Origin: VRUE01 sp963807425
GTDB taxonomy: Bacteria; Actinomycetota; Thermoleophilia; Solirubrobacterales; 70-9
Assembly: GCA_963807425.1 (NCBI GenBank)
Contig: CAWEBZ010000012.1
Span: forward strand, 496,001-560,000
Length of the DNA: 64,000 bases
Reading direction: 5' to 3'
Position numbers and translations under genes: made by a program. Every line of letters starts with the position of its first letter. The first letter of the stretch is position 1. This document shows, one piece after another, positions 43,859 to 52,104 of this stretch. The notes beneath the pieces were generated by a model. That model did not search any database. It saw nothing but the letters and a program-made list of their open reading frames with translations, and was not told the origin of the DNA.

Positions 43859-43916
43859 AGTAGGACCACCTCCTTTCTCTGGTCACCCGATTGAAGCAAA
43901 TCGTCCAGTCGCGCTT

Positions 43917-44137
43917 CTAGCCCTTCGCGCCGGCCACCGCCCGCTGCAACTGGTCCTTGCTCATCTTCGAGCGCCCGTCGATTTCGATTCGCCCGAGCGC
44001 GCCCGCTCCTTGTTGACCGTCCGCGCCGCGATCTCCTCGGCTCGCTCCTCTGAGCGGCCCTGTTCCTTCTCGCTCTTCTTGACGTGCTCGTACTGGCGCG
44101 CTCGCTTCGTGCCTTTCTTGACGCCGCGGGGTGGCAT
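43917..44137 (-). CDS. Small basic protein with C-terminal Rho-N/SAP-like motif, one frameshift
   Basis: ATG 44137 follows AGGAGGGG. The frame reads PPRGVKKGTKRARQYEHVKK and EERAEEIAARTVNKERARSG, then ends at 43961 (58 residues). One base added in the GGG at 43992-43994 would continue it into GRSKMSKDQLQRAVAGAKG, stopping at 43917. The two halves belong together in a small actinobacterial family I recall (a 'plasmid stabilisation'-like N-part and a GRSKMxKxxL tail), so a one-base deletion or error is likely. May bind nucleic acid. Confidence 0.65.
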
Positions 44138-44161
44138 TGGCCCCTCCTTTCGTCGCTCGGT

Positions 44162-44374
44162 CTAGTCGCTGTGGGTGGCGCTTTCTTCCAGCTGCTTCTC
44201 CGTCAGCTCGGCGCCCTCCGACTCGCCCTGGCCGGCCTCGATCAGCGGCTGCTGGGCAGGGTCGTCGCTGTCCTTCGGCACTTCCCCGCCGATCCGTGCG
44301 GCTTCGGCGGCGGCCGCCTCTTCCTCTTCCGCGACGATCCGCTCCTCGCTGGATCTCCGCTCACGGTCATTCAT
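44162..44374 (-). CDS. Small acidic protein of unknown function
   Basis: 70 residues from ATG 44374 with AAGGGAGGG upstream. Very acidic N-terminal helix (EERIVAEEEEAAAAEAARIG) and a C-terminal PLIEAGQGESEGAELTEKQL. No signal or membrane segment. Similar short acidic proteins occur in soil actinobacteria, but I know no function. Confidence 0.65.
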   Translation of the reverse strand: MNDRERRSSEERIVAEEEEAAAAEAARIGGEVPKDSDDPAQQPLIEAGQGESEGAELTEKQLEESATHSD

Positions 44375-44442
44375 AGTCCCTCCCTTCGGGTTGGGTGGCT
44401 CGTCTCGCCTACTACCCGCGCCGATCGGCGGAAAACAGCCGC

Positions 44443-45453
44443 TCAGGCGATCAGCTTGAGGACTTCGCGCTCCAACCGCCGCCTCGTCCGCTGGCTGAGC
44501 CCAGCAGCGCTGGAGGCAGGGACTTTGACGGTCACTCCATCGCGAAAGCGGTCGAGTACCCGGGGGTCGATATAGGAGCTGCGGCAGACCGCGGGGGTGT
44601 TGCCGAGAACCTCGGCGACGCGTTTCACCGCGGTGTTGATCGCGCTCTTCGCGCCGGCCTTCGACCGTGGCGCCGGCTCGCCCGCCAACTCGACTGCCAC
44701 CAAGACGGTGCCGTGCCAGGTGCGAAAGTCCTTGGCGGAGAAGTCCTCCCCGATCTCCTCCTGGATGTAGTCGTTGACGTCCTCCGAGCGGACGTCGCGC
44801 CAGGCGCCGTCCTCGCGGAAGACGAGCAGGTCCCGCGGGCCGCTGCGGCGGCGGCGCATCGTCTCGATCGCCTGCCGGACCGCGGAGTCGCGGATCGACT
44901 GCACCCGGCGCTGGCCGCTCTTGGCGGGGAAGTCGAAGACGACCTCACCGTCGCTGACCGAGACGTGCTCGCGCAGGATCGTCGCGATCCCGTAGCTCTC
45001 GTTGGTTTCCGCGTACTCCTCACCGCCGATACGGAAGAAGCCGAGGTCCAGCAGGCGAACCGCGCAGGCCAGCGCCCGCTCGCGTGGCATCCCCTCTAGC
45101 TCGAGATCGCGGTTCACCGATCGCCTCAGGTGCGGAAGCGCCGCCGCGAACTCGCGCATCGACTCGAACTTGCGCTCGGCCCGCCGCCGCTGCCAGCGGT
45201 CGTGGTAGAGGTACTGCTTGCGGCCTGCCGCGTCGATCCCGGTCGCCTGGATGTGGCCGAGCGGGTCGGGGCAGATCCAGACGTCTTCCCAGGCCGGCGG
45301 TATCGCCAGACTCCGCACCCGGTCGAGGGTGTCGTCGTCTTGGATCGACCTCCGGTCGGCATCCAAGTAGGAGAAGCCGCTGCCTCGCCGCTGCCGCCGG
45401 ATGCCCTGGGTCGAGCAGTCCGAGCGCCTCAGCCGGCCCTTTCCCCCGGCCAT
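44443..45453 (-). CDS. DNA topoisomerase IB (poxvirus type)
   Basis: 336 residues from ATG 45453, which overlaps the preceding stop by one base (TGATG). Relaxes supercoiled DNA through a 3'-phosphotyrosine. Features: GFSYLDADRR and IPPAWEDVWICPDPLGHIQA in the N-terminal domain; RIGGEEYAETNESYGIATIL with a catalytic Arg; RTWHGTVLVAVE; and the nucleophile Tyr in CRSSYIDPRVLDRF near the C-terminus. ATP-independent and cytoplasmic. The frame open upstream to 45729 encodes no topoisomerase sequence. Confidence 0.92.
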   Translation of the reverse strand: MAGGKGRLRRSDCSTQGIRRQRRGSGFSYLDADRRSIQDDDTLDRVRSLAIPPAWEDVWICPDPLGHIQATGIDAAGRKQYLYHDRWQRRRAERKFESMREFAAALPHLRRSVNRDLELEGMPRERALACAVRLLDLGFFRIGGEEYAETNESYGIATILREHVSVSDGEVVFDFPAKSGQRRVQSIRDSAVRQAIETMRRRRSGPRDLLVFREDGAWRDVRSEDVNDYIQEEIGEDFSAKDFRTWHGTVLVAVELAGEPAPRSKAGAKSAINTAVKRVAEVLGNTPAVCRSSYIDPRVLDRFRDGVTVKVPASSAAGLSQRTRRRLEREVLKLIA

Positions 45454-45749
45454 CAACCGGATGGGGCGGGAACCGGATGCTCGGCGAGAGCGCTCGCAAC
45501 CGCGTGCAGGTTGACGGCGGCTGCCTCTCCCGTCGACCGCGACCACTCGTGGCCCTCGTCGGAGTCGAGGTAGTCGGAGATCACATGGTGGGCGACCCGG
45601 TTGTAGGCAACCGGCCGCCCCTGGTCGTCCTCCTCGGAGAGCATCGCGTCCATCCGCTCGAGTACGCGCTGGGCAACGCTCGATGGTCGCGCGGTGTTGG
45701 AGCGCGCCGGGCTCGGCTTCAGCGTGCAATTGAGGATCAGTGCCTTCAC
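45453..45749 (-). pseudogene. NADPH-dependent FMN reductase remnant with three in-frame internal deletions
   Basis: GTG 45749 begins VKALILNCTLKPSPARSNT, the exact start of a flavodoxin-like FMN reductase family. The frame then jumps to RPSSVAQRVLERMDAMLSEE, missing about 60 residues. YNRV is followed at once by HHVIS, missing about 10 residues that normally contain GNEDG. DYLDSDEGHEWSRSTGE follows directly, missing about 35. The C-terminus is complete. The result is 98 residues instead of about 195, still in one frame. Parts of the flavin-binding loops are lost, so the protein cannot work as a normal flavodoxin. The stop overlaps the topoisomerase start. Confidence 0.75.
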
Positions 45750-45882
45750 CCCGGTCGCGCTACCCGGACCCCGGTACTCCAAATCCGGTCCGAACTTTGG
45801 CTGCGACCAGTCAGGTCGTACAGAAACCGCAAAACGGCGACTGCCCGAATTGAGGTGGGCGATTGCGGGTAGGGGAAAGCCT

Positions 45883-46839
45883 GTGGCGGCGATCGGATAC
45901 ACGCTCTCGAGCGAGGAGCACGGACCGCAGGCGCTGGTCGACCAAGCCGTTCGCGCCGAGCAGGCCGGCTTCTCCTTCGCGGGCATCTCCGATCACTTTC
46001 ATCCCTGGACCGACAGGCAGGGGAACAGCCCCTTCGTCTGGGGAGTCCTCGGTGCGATCTCGCAAGCGACCGAGAGGCTCGAGCTGATCACCGGGGTGAC
46101 CTGTCCCACGACTCGCATCCACCCGGCGATCGTCGCCCACGCTGCGGCAACGGCGGCGGCACTCCTGCCCGGCCGCTTCTCGCTAGGCGTCGGCAGCGGC
46201 GAGAACCTCAACGAGCACATCCTCGGCGACCACTGGCCTCCCGTGCCGAAGCGCCAGGATCGCCTCGAGGAGGCGATCGAGGTCATCCGCCTGCTCTGGG
46301 AGGGAGGGCTGAAGACCCACCGCGGACAGCACTACACAGTCGAGAACGCCCGTCTTTACTCGCTGCCGGACGAGCCGCCGCCGATCCTCGTCGCGGTTGC
46401 GGGAGAGCGATCCACCGACCTCGCCGCCCGTGTCGGCGACGGCTTGATCGGCACCGCCCCGATCGCCGAGTCGGTCGAACGATTCCGCGCCGGCGGCGGC
46501 GAGGGCAAGCCGGCCTATGGACAACTGCACGTCTGCTGGGCCGCGAGCGAGGAGGAGGCGAAACGCACCGCTCTGGAGTGGTGGCCCAACGGCGCCATCA
46601 CCGGCAGTCACTTCCTCGAGCTGCCACTCCCCTCTCATTTCGAAGAGGCAACCGACCTCGTGACCGAGGAGGCGATCGCCGAGAACATCGTTTGCGGCCC
46701 CGACCCCGAGCGGCACATCGCGGCGATCCGGGAGTACGTCGACGCTGGCTACGACCACGTCTACGTCCACCAGGTCGGGGCCGATCAGGACGGCTTCTTC
46801 GACTTCTACGAGCGTTCGGTCCTGCCGGAGCTGCGATGA
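45883..46839 (+). CDS. F420-dependent LLM-class oxidoreductase (glucose-6-phosphate dehydrogenase-like)
   Basis: 318 residues from GTG 45883, preceded by AGGGGA. Luciferase-like TIM barrel: AAIGYTLSSEEHGPQALVDQ, FAGISDHFHPWTDRQGNSPF, LITGVTCPTTRIHPAIVAHA, GRFSLGVGSGENLNEHILGD, and a C-terminal EYVDAGYDHVYVHQVG. The pattern matches the TIGR03557-type family, which uses coenzyme F420. Cytoplasmic; substrate unknown. The DUF4235 gene overlaps its stop (ATGA). Confidence 0.88.
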   Translation: MAAIGYTLSSEEHGPQALVDQAVRAEQAGFSFAGISDHFHPWTDRQGNSPFVWGVLGAISQATERLELITGVTCPTTRIHPAIVAHAAATAAALLPGRFSLGVGSGENLNEHILGDHWPPVPKRQDRLEEAIEVIRLLWEGGLKTHRGQHYTVENARLYSLPDEPPPILVAVAGERSTDLAARVGDGLIGTAPIAESVERFRAGGGEGKPAYGQLHVCWAASEEEAKRTALEWWPNGAITGSHFLELPLPSHFEEATDLVTEEAIAENIVCGPDPERHIAAIREYVDAGYDHVYVHQVGADQDGFFDFYERSVLPELR

Positions 46840-47114
46840 AGTTCGTCTTCGCCCCAATCGGGATCGCCGCCGGCCTCGCGGCTGGCTTCCTTGCCCAGAA
46901 GGGTTTCGAGCGGATCTGGGCTCTCGTCGACGACGAGGAGGCGCCCGAGCCCAGTCAGGACGGCGTGCCGCTGGCCAAGCTCGTCCCCGCCCTGCTGATC
47001 GAGGGCGCGGTCTTCCGGCTGACCAAAGGCCTGGTCGACCGCGGGACCCGCAGAGGCTTCGCGCGGCTCACCGGCCGCTGGCCCGGAGAGGAGCGCCGAG
47101 GCGACCCGTCATAA
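46836..47114 (+). CDS. DUF4235 family membrane-associated protein
   Basis: 92 residues, starting by ATGA overlap with the F420-type gene. KFVFAPIGIAAGLAAGFLAQ is a membrane helix, followed by a soluble linker, then PALLIEGAVFRLTKGLVDRG and a basic C-terminus. This is the actinobacterial DUF4235 layout. Function unknown. Confidence 0.85.
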   Translation: MKFVFAPIGIAAGLAAGFLAQKGFERIWALVDDEEAPEPSQDGVPLAKLVPALLIEGAVFRLTKGLVDRGTRRGFARLTGRWPGEERRGDPS

Positions 47115-47155
47115 CAAAAAGTTTTCCGCTCCTTTCTCCCGGGTATCTCGCGCTC

Positions 47156-47386
47156 ATGGCAAGCCATGACACCCAGTTTTGCCCCAATCCGGGCGAAGTC
47201 TGGCTCAGCCGTCCCCCCTATCTGCTGCTCGCTCGCATAGTCGAGGTCGACGCTCGCCGCGATCCGGCTGTGGTCAGCTACGAGCTGCACGCGGAGGACG
47301 GCTCGGTGCTCGAGCGGGTGAACCACGCGACGGTCGACCGCGGCTGGTGGCGGTCGTTCCAGCCCCTGCGGCGACGCTACGGATAG
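47156..47386 (+). CDS. Small hypothetical protein
   Basis: 76 residues. Reads FCPNPGEVWLSRPPYLLLAR, IVEVDARRDPAVVSYELHAE and NHATVDRGWWRSFQPLRRRY; it looks like a small beta-barrel. The preceding AT-rich stretch (47115-47155) may hold its promoter. Not recognised, but composition and codon use match real genes here. Confidence 0.65.
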   Translation: MASHDTQFCPNPGEVWLSRPPYLLLARIVEVDARRDPAVVSYELHAEDGSVLERVNHATVDRGWWRSFQPLRRRYG

Positions 47387-47548
47387 GCCACCGTGCCCCC
47401 GGCCCGGCGCCGGCTGCCCCCTGAGCTGTTCGAGACCCGAAGCCACGCCTGTCCCCGCGCTCATTCACGCCTGAGGGTTTGGACGCCGAGTAGGTCTGGG
47501 TAAGGAGCTCCTGTACAGGGTGTCCCATGGGAGCGAGGGAGAAAAGTC

Positions 47549-47755
47549 ATGTTCAGATGCGAGAGGTGCGACAGTCGTTACAGCGCGATGCACGCGGTCG
47601 CGATCGAGAACTGCCCCCGTTGCCAGGTGCGCGACGGGATCTCATCGCCACTGACTTTCAAGCCGTTTCAGACAACGGACGGCTCGGACCGCGCGCCTTC
47701 GGCTTCAGCACAAGAACACAGAGATCGTCGCGAATCGGCTCGTCTGCCCATTTGA
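47549..47755 (+). CDS. Small zinc-ribbon protein, paralogue of 41922-42113
   Basis: 68 residues. MFRCERCDSRYSAMHAVAIE followed by NCPRCQVRDGISS repeats the zinc-ribbon pattern of the protein at 41922. AGGGAG lies about 8 bases upstream. Its last 33 codons overlap, antisense, the 3' end of the phosphatase gene. The conserved part ends before most of the overlap, so the C-terminal tail may not be selected. Confidence 0.62.
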   Translation: MFRCERCDSRYSAMHAVAIENCPRCQVRDGISSPLTFKPFQTTDGSDRAPSASAQEHRDRRESARLPI

Positions 47756-48728
47756 GGATCTCGGCCTCCATCTGACTCACCATCGCCCTCGCCGGCAGGG
47801 CGCTGAGCGGAGAGAGCAGGCGGGCGAGGCCCTCGCGGCCGAGCAGCATGCCGTCTTTGCGCACGTCGGTAGCCCCATCCGTATAGATCACTACGCCGTT
47901 GCCATCCTCCAGCGAGGTCTCGCTGTTGCTCAAGCTGAGGTTGGCTTTTGCCCCGAGCAGAAACGTGTCGCTTGCGGCTGTCAGCTCATCCAGCTCTGGT
48001 AGTCGCAACGGCAGCGGATGACCGGCGACAGCCCAGGAGAGGGAGGAGTCCCGTGCTTGGAAACGCAGGCACACCGCGCTGACCAGCTCGCGCTGGCGGC
48101 CGGGCCGGTCGACCAGCGCTGCGTTGGCGAGGGTCAGCAGCTCGGCGGGATCGCTGGTGCTGGCGGCGAAGGCCGCGAAGCGGGCTCGGACGAAGGTCGC
48201 CAGCCGCGCCGCATTGGGACCATGTCCGACAACGTCGCCGACGATCGCGACCGTGGATCCATCGGGGCCGTTGGTGAGCAGGTAGAAGTCGCCGGAGACG
48301 CCGAACTCCGACGGCGCGAACGCGGCCGCCGCATCGATGTCGGGCAGCTCGGGAAGTGACGCCGGCGTCAGCGCCGCCCGGATCGCGTCCAGTTCTTCGG
48401 TGGAGTGCTCGAGCACGATCAGCCGCTCCCTCAGCACTGAGACGATCACGGCAACTCCGGCGAAGGCGATCATGCGTGCCGCCAGAGCGGTGGCGAAGTC
48501 CGGGATCGGCTGGATAAGGGCGCCGATGACGTAGAGGGCACCACACCCGACCACAGCCAGCGTGCCGGCGCGTGCGCCCCACCACCAGGTAGCGAGGCCC
48601 ACCGGTACGGCATAGAAAAAGCCGATCCCGGCACTGGCACTCCTGTCGATCGAGACCCAGATGATGAAGATCGTCAAGGCCGCGGCGCAGACCCAGGCGA
48701 TGCGAACGGTGCTGGACATGCCTGACAC
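47658..48728 (-). CDS. Membrane-anchored PP2C/SpoIIE-type serine phosphatase
   Basis: 356 residues. Three or four N-terminal membrane helices (IAWVCAAALTIFIIWVSI; GIGFFYAVPVGLATWWWG; VGCGALYVIGALI; ARMIAFAGVAVIVSVL), a short coiled linker (RERLIVLEHSTEELDAIRAA), then a SpoIIE catalytic domain with GVSGDFYLLTNG, VAIVGDVVGHGPNAA (metal-binding Asp and Gly), VVIYTDGATDVR and a final DDLCVLVLKPK. Likely dephosphorylates an anti-sigma-factor antagonist in a stress or development switch; no partner gene is adjacent. Either GTG 48728 or ATG 48719 may be the start. Confidence 0.88.
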   Translation of the reverse strand: MSGMSSTVRIAWVCAAALTIFIIWVSIDRSASAGIGFFYAVPVGLATWWWGARAGTLAVVGCGALYVIGALIQPIPDFATALAARMIAFAGVAVIVSVLRERLIVLEHSTEELDAIRAALTPASLPELPDIDAAAAFAPSEFGVSGDFYLLTNGPDGSTVAIVGDVVGHGPNAARLATFVRARFAAFAASTSDPAELLTLANAALVDRPGRQRELVSAVCLRFQARDSSLSWAVAGHPLPLRLPELDELTAASDTFLLGAKANLSLSNSETSLEDGNGVVIYTDGATDVRKDGMLLGREGLARLLSPLSALPARAMVSQMEAEILKWADEPIRDDLCVLVLKPKARGPSRPLSETA

Positions 48729-48805
48729 TCGCGCCGACCTTACAGGTCGATGCGTTTCATCCTGCTAATTCCGGGAACCAGCATGGTGGAGGGAAGGAGA
48801 GATAG

Positions 48806-49081
48806 ATGTCAACAGTCGCGATCATCGTCATCGTCGTTGCCGTGTTGATCCTCGCTGCGATCGCCATATCGATCGCTCGCCGCACCCAGGCGAAACGGGA
48901 GGTCGGCCAGGCGCAGGTCGAGGCCCAGCACGACGACGTTCGTCATCACCGCGATCAGGCGGAGCAGAAGCGCAGCGAGGCCGAGCTCTCTCAAGAGAGG
49001 GCAAGGCGGGCAGAGGCGGAGGCGGAGTTGAACGAGGCACGCGCCACCGAGCGCGAGCGAGAGTTCGAAGAGAAAAGCTGA
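48806..49081 (+). CDS. Small membrane protein with coiled-coil tail
   Basis: 91 residues. One N-terminal membrane helix (VAIIVIVVAVLILAAIAISI), then a highly charged alpha-helical tail rich in Glu, Arg, Gln and Ala (about residues 28-91), a probable coiled coil. AAGGAGAG lies 11 bases upstream. Similar short helix-plus-coil proteins are common in this group; function unknown. Confidence 0.7.
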   Translation: MSTVAIIVIVVAVLILAAIAISIARRTQAKREVGQAQVEAQHDDVRHHRDQAEQKRSEAELSQERARRAEAEAELNEARATEREREFEEKS

Positions 49082-49122
49082 CGTCCTCCACCAGAGGCCG
49101 ATCTACGAGAGGAAGTGAAGAC

Positions 49123-49671
49123 ATGGCTCAGGCCAAAACCCGGGCGTCCAATAAACGATCTCGGGGTTCCACGAAAACCCAAGCGCGTTCAAAAAACGAT
49201 TCGAAAGCGAAAGCGAAAGCACGACCCAAACGCTCCAGCAGCAACCAAAGCTCAAACGGGAAGACCCGGATCGAGGCCGCTCGCCAGACGGTCGAGAGCT
49301 CGACCAAGGAGGTCGGCCAGACGGTCGGCAAGGCCGGCCAGACGGTGGGTAAAGCCGCAAGCAAGGCGAAGACGCCGCTGCTTGCCGGCGGAGCAGCGGT
49401 TGCCGGCGCAGCAGGCGGCTTGGCGCTGAGCGCGATGCGCTCCCGCCAGTCCCACTCCCGCAAGGTGCTGGGAGTCAAGGTGCCCCAGGGCAAGCGGGTC
49501 AAGGTCCGCTCGCGCGACGTCGCCAAGGCGGCGAAGGAGATCGGGACCTTCGGCCAGCACATGGGCGAGCTGGCGACGGAGCTCCGGCACGTCCGTGAGG
49601 AGAGCGGCAACGGCACCAAGCACCGTTCGCCGGTGGAGGTCGTGCTTGACGGTCTCACAGCCCGACGCTGA
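49123..49671 (+). CDS. Basic low-complexity protein with Gly/Ala hydrophobic segment
   Basis: 182 residues. The first 45 residues are Lys, Arg, Ser and Asn-rich and disordered. Then VGQTVGKAGQTVGKAASKAK repeats, a hydrophobic segment LLAGGAAVAGAAGGLALSAM, and a C-terminal helical region FGQHMGELATELRHVREE. Resembles small membrane-bound basic proteins of actinobacteria. Possibly binds nucleic acid at the membrane; inference only. Confidence 0.65.
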   Translation: MAQAKTRASNKRSRGSTKTQARSKNDSKAKAKARPKRSSSNQSSNGKTRIEAARQTVESSTKEVGQTVGKAGQTVGKAASKAKTPLLAGGAAVAGAAGGLALSAMRSRQSHSRKVLGVKVPQGKRVKVRSRDVAKAAKEIGTFGQHMGELATELRHVREESGNGTKHRSPVEVVLDGLTARR

Positions 49672-50755
49672 GGATCGCTACGAGCACCGCTTCGGCGCCT
49701 CGCCGCCACTGTCCCTGGGCGTCGAGGAGGAGCTGCTCCTGGTGGACGAGCAGCGGCAGTTGGTGGCGGCAAGTGAGGCCGTCATCGACTCCATCGCCAA
49801 GCCGTTCGCGGGGCGGGTCTCCTCCGAGATCTTCAGCGAACAGATCGAGCTGAAGACCGGCGTCTGTCACAGCCCGGAGCAGGTGCTCGGCGAGCTGCGT
49901 GAGACAAGGCGAGCGATAGGCGACGGGGGATTCAGCATGCTCGGAGCCGGACTGCACCCAGCGGCGGACACGGGCGAAGCCCGCTTGGTCGCCGCTCCAC
50001 GCTACGAGGTCGTGCGCAATGACTTCGGCAACCTGCTGAAAACGCCGCCCTGCGGGCTGCATGTCCACGTCGGCATCCCCGACCCGGACCTCGCGGTGCG
50101 AATGGCCAATGCGTTTCGCCTCTACCTGCCGGTGCTGCAGGCGCTGAGCGCCAACTCGCCCTTCCAGGAGGGCGCCGATTCCGGCCACGCGAGCGCCCGC
50201 ACCTCGGTGGTGCGGAGCTATCCGCGCTTCCAGGTCCCGCGGCAGTTTCGCGACTACGAAGACTTCTGCCGGGTCGCGGACCAACTGATCGCCGCCGCCG
50301 GAGTCGACGACTACACCTACATCTGGTGGGACGTCCGTCCCCACCCCCGCCTCGGCACGGTCGAGATGCGAGCGATCGACGTGCCGACCGACGTCGGCAC
50401 CTCTAGTGCGATCGCCGCGCTACTGCAGGCGGTCGCGGCAAAGGAGCTGGACCGGCCCTCCCATCCCGGCCTCTCGCGCGAGGCGCTCGAGGAGTCCTAC
50501 TTCCAGGCCGCGAGCCACGGTCTCGACGCGGAGATCGTCTTCGACGAGGAGACCCCCCGGCCCGCCAAGGAGGTCGCTAGGAAGGTGCTCGACTCGGTCC
50601 GGCCCTACGCCCGCGATCTGGGCACGGATGGGGCGCTCGAGGAGATCGAGAGAATCCTGCGCGAGGGGAACGGTGCTGACGATCAGCGCCGGATCCACCG
50701 CGAGAAGGGGATGAAAGGATTGCTCGACTATCTGGCCGAACGCACCAATGGGTGA
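49646..50755 (+). CDS. YbdK-type carboxylate-amine ligase (GCS2 family)
   Basis: 369 residues from TTG 49646, chosen because GGAGG lies 7 bases before it; it overlaps the end of the preceding gene by 26 bases. ATP-dependent glutamate-cysteine ligase-like fold: LSLGVEEELLLVD, EIFSEQIELKTGVC, PPCGLHVHVGIPD, ALSANSPFQEGADSGHASAR and YIWWDVRPHPRLGTVEMRAI. Length is standard for the YbdK group, which shows weak glutamate-cysteine ligase activity; the actual substrate is uncertain. The trmO start overlaps its end by 8 bases. Confidence 0.9.
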   Translation: MTVSQPDAEDRYEHRFGASPPLSLGVEEELLLVDEQRQLVAASEAVIDSIAKPFAGRVSSEIFSEQIELKTGVCHSPEQVLGELRETRRAIGDGGFSMLGAGLHPAADTGEARLVAAPRYEVVRNDFGNLLKTPPCGLHVHVGIPDPDLAVRMANAFRLYLPVLQALSANSPFQEGADSGHASARTSVVRSYPRFQVPRQFRDYEDFCRVADQLIAAAGVDDYTYIWWDVRPHPRLGTVEMRAIDVPTDVGTSSAIAALLQAVAAKELDRPSHPGLSREALEESYFQAASHGLDAEIVFDEETPRPAKEVARKVLDSVRPYARDLGTDGALEEIERILREGNGADDQRRIHREKGMKGLLDYLAERTNG

Positions 50756-51167
50756 GGAGGGCATCGAGCTGGCGCCGATCGGCCGGGTCGAATCGCCGCT
50801 CGACGATCTGGCGACGGCACCGAAGCAGGGCGATGAGGGTGCCCCCGACGCATGGCTCGTCATCGCCGAGGACTTGTTCGAGGGACTCGACGGGATCGAG
50901 GCCGGGGACTCCCTTCTCGTCCTCACCTGGCTCGACCGGGCGCGACGCGACGTGCTCGAGGTCCATCCGCGCAGTGACCCGTCGCGACCGGTGCAGGGCG
51001 TGTTCGGCACCCGCTCCCCGACCGCCCCAACCCGATCGGCCTGCACCGGGTGGAGATCGTGGAGATCGATCGCAACCGCCTGCGGGTGCGCCAACTCGAG
51101 GCGCTCGACGGGACGCCGATCCTCGACCTCAAGCCCGTCCTGAGCAGCGACCCCGGCGAGCGCTGAA
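50748..51167 (+). CDS. trmO: TrmO-like tRNA N6-threonylcarbamoyladenosine methyltransferase, one frameshift
   Basis: Methylates t6A37 in tRNA using S-adenosylmethionine. ATG 50748 overlaps the ligase end. LAPIGRVESPLDDLATAPKQ, LVLTWLDRARRDVL and VQGVFGTRSP are in the first frame. The conserved RPNPIGLHRVEIVEIDRNRL and LEALDGTPILDLKPVL lie in the next frame. One base is missing near 51019-51022 (a CCCCGACC run). Joined, it gives about 139 residues, at the short end of the family. It could be a sequencing error or a recent mutation. Confidence 0.82.
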
Positions 51168-51232
51168 CCAGGCTGTCGATTTAGCCGCTTCCCGTTCGTC
51201 GTATAAGCGACCATCCCCAAAAGGAGGAAGCG

Positions 51233-51586
51233 ATGAAGTACATGCTGCTGATTCACCAGGGCACCACCCCGACGCCACCGTCGGAGGAGTGGGAGCGCCT
51301 CTCGGACGAGGAGAAGCAGGCGATCTACGGCGACTACCAGGCGATCAACGAAACCGCCGGCGTCAGTCCAGGCGAGCGTATGCAGCCACCGGAGACGGCG
51401 ACCACCGTCCGCGTCGAGGACGGCAGGACGCTGACCATGGACGGTCCCTTCGCCGAGACCAAGGAGGCGCTCGGCGGCTACCTCTTCTTCGAGGCAGATG
51501 ACCTCGATGCGGCGATCGCGCTGGCCGCGCGGATCCCGGCTGCCCGGCTGGGCGGCGCGATCGAGGTGCGCCCGCTGGCGGGCTAG
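51233..51586 (+). CDS. YCII-related/DGPF-domain protein
   Basis: 117 residues. Starts KYMLLIHQGTTPTPPSEEWE; the family signature TLTMDGPFAETKEALGGYLF is near residue 67, followed by a helix with DLDAAIALAARIP and a final EVRPL. AAAAGGAGGAAGCG precedes the ATG. This ferredoxin-like family often stands with ECF sigma factors; none is nearby here. Function unknown. Confidence 0.9.
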   Translation: MKYMLLIHQGTTPTPPSEEWERLSDEEKQAIYGDYQAINETAGVSPGERMQPPETATTVRVEDGRTLTMDGPFAETKEALGGYLFFEADDLDAAIALAARIPAARLGGAIEVRPLAG

Positions 51587-51589
51587 CGA

Positions 51590-52045
51590 TCACTGCCCGG
51601 CGACGTGCAGCTCGAGCGCGTGGATCTGTTCCTGGCCGTAGGAGCCGGTTTGGACCGGGCCGGCGGCGCTGATCAGCTCACCCACTCCGGGCAGCGGATC
51701 GGGGCGCAGGCCCTTGCGCACGTCGATCGCGGTCAGCCCCGGCAGGGTGACGCCCTGAGGGTCGGCGACGACGAAATGAGCATCGCCGTCGCCATCGGAG
51801 TCGACCCGCTCGACGTAGACGATCCGTCCTTCGGTGGTGCGGCAGCTGGACAGCCCAGCCGGGCAGTTAGAGGGAACGACTTGGGCGGCGTTCGGCTCTT
51901 CGCGAGCGCGAGGAGCCGAACGGTCGCCCGTCTGAGGCGACCCAGCGGGCTTGGCTGCCCCGTCGTTCCCACCACAGCCGGTGCCGATCGCGAGCGTTGC
52001 CACGGCCGCGAGAGCGACGGCCGTCAGGCGCGATCCGGTTCTCAT
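51590..52045 (-). CDS. Secreted lipoprotein of unknown function
   Basis: 151 residues from ATG 52045; an upstream GTG at 52075 would add 10 residues before the signal peptide. MRTGSRLTAVALAAVATLAI followed by GTGCGG gives a lipobox-type Cys near residue 24. The mature part has a Pro/Ala/Arg-rich linker, then a domain with CRTTEGRIVYVERVDSDGDG and DAHFVVADPQGVTLPGLTAI, looking like an OB-fold. No family recognised. Confidence 0.72.
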   Translation of the reverse strand: MRTGSRLTAVALAAVATLAIGTGCGGNDGAAKPAGSPQTGDRSAPRAREEPNAAQVVPSNCPAGLSSCRTTEGRIVYVERVDSDGDGDAHFVVADPQGVTLPGLTAIDVRKGLRPDPLPGVGELISAAGPVQTGSYGQEQIHALELHVAGQ

Positions 52046-52104
52046 TGGCCATATCTGGGTAGGAGGTCCATTCACGCAGTCAAGCGAACGAGAGAGATGA
52101 CCGA

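Noticed and set aside
44443..45729. Topoisomerase IB starting at 45729
   Set aside because: Residues before the ATG at 45453 are an out-of-frame reading of the FMN reductase remnant.
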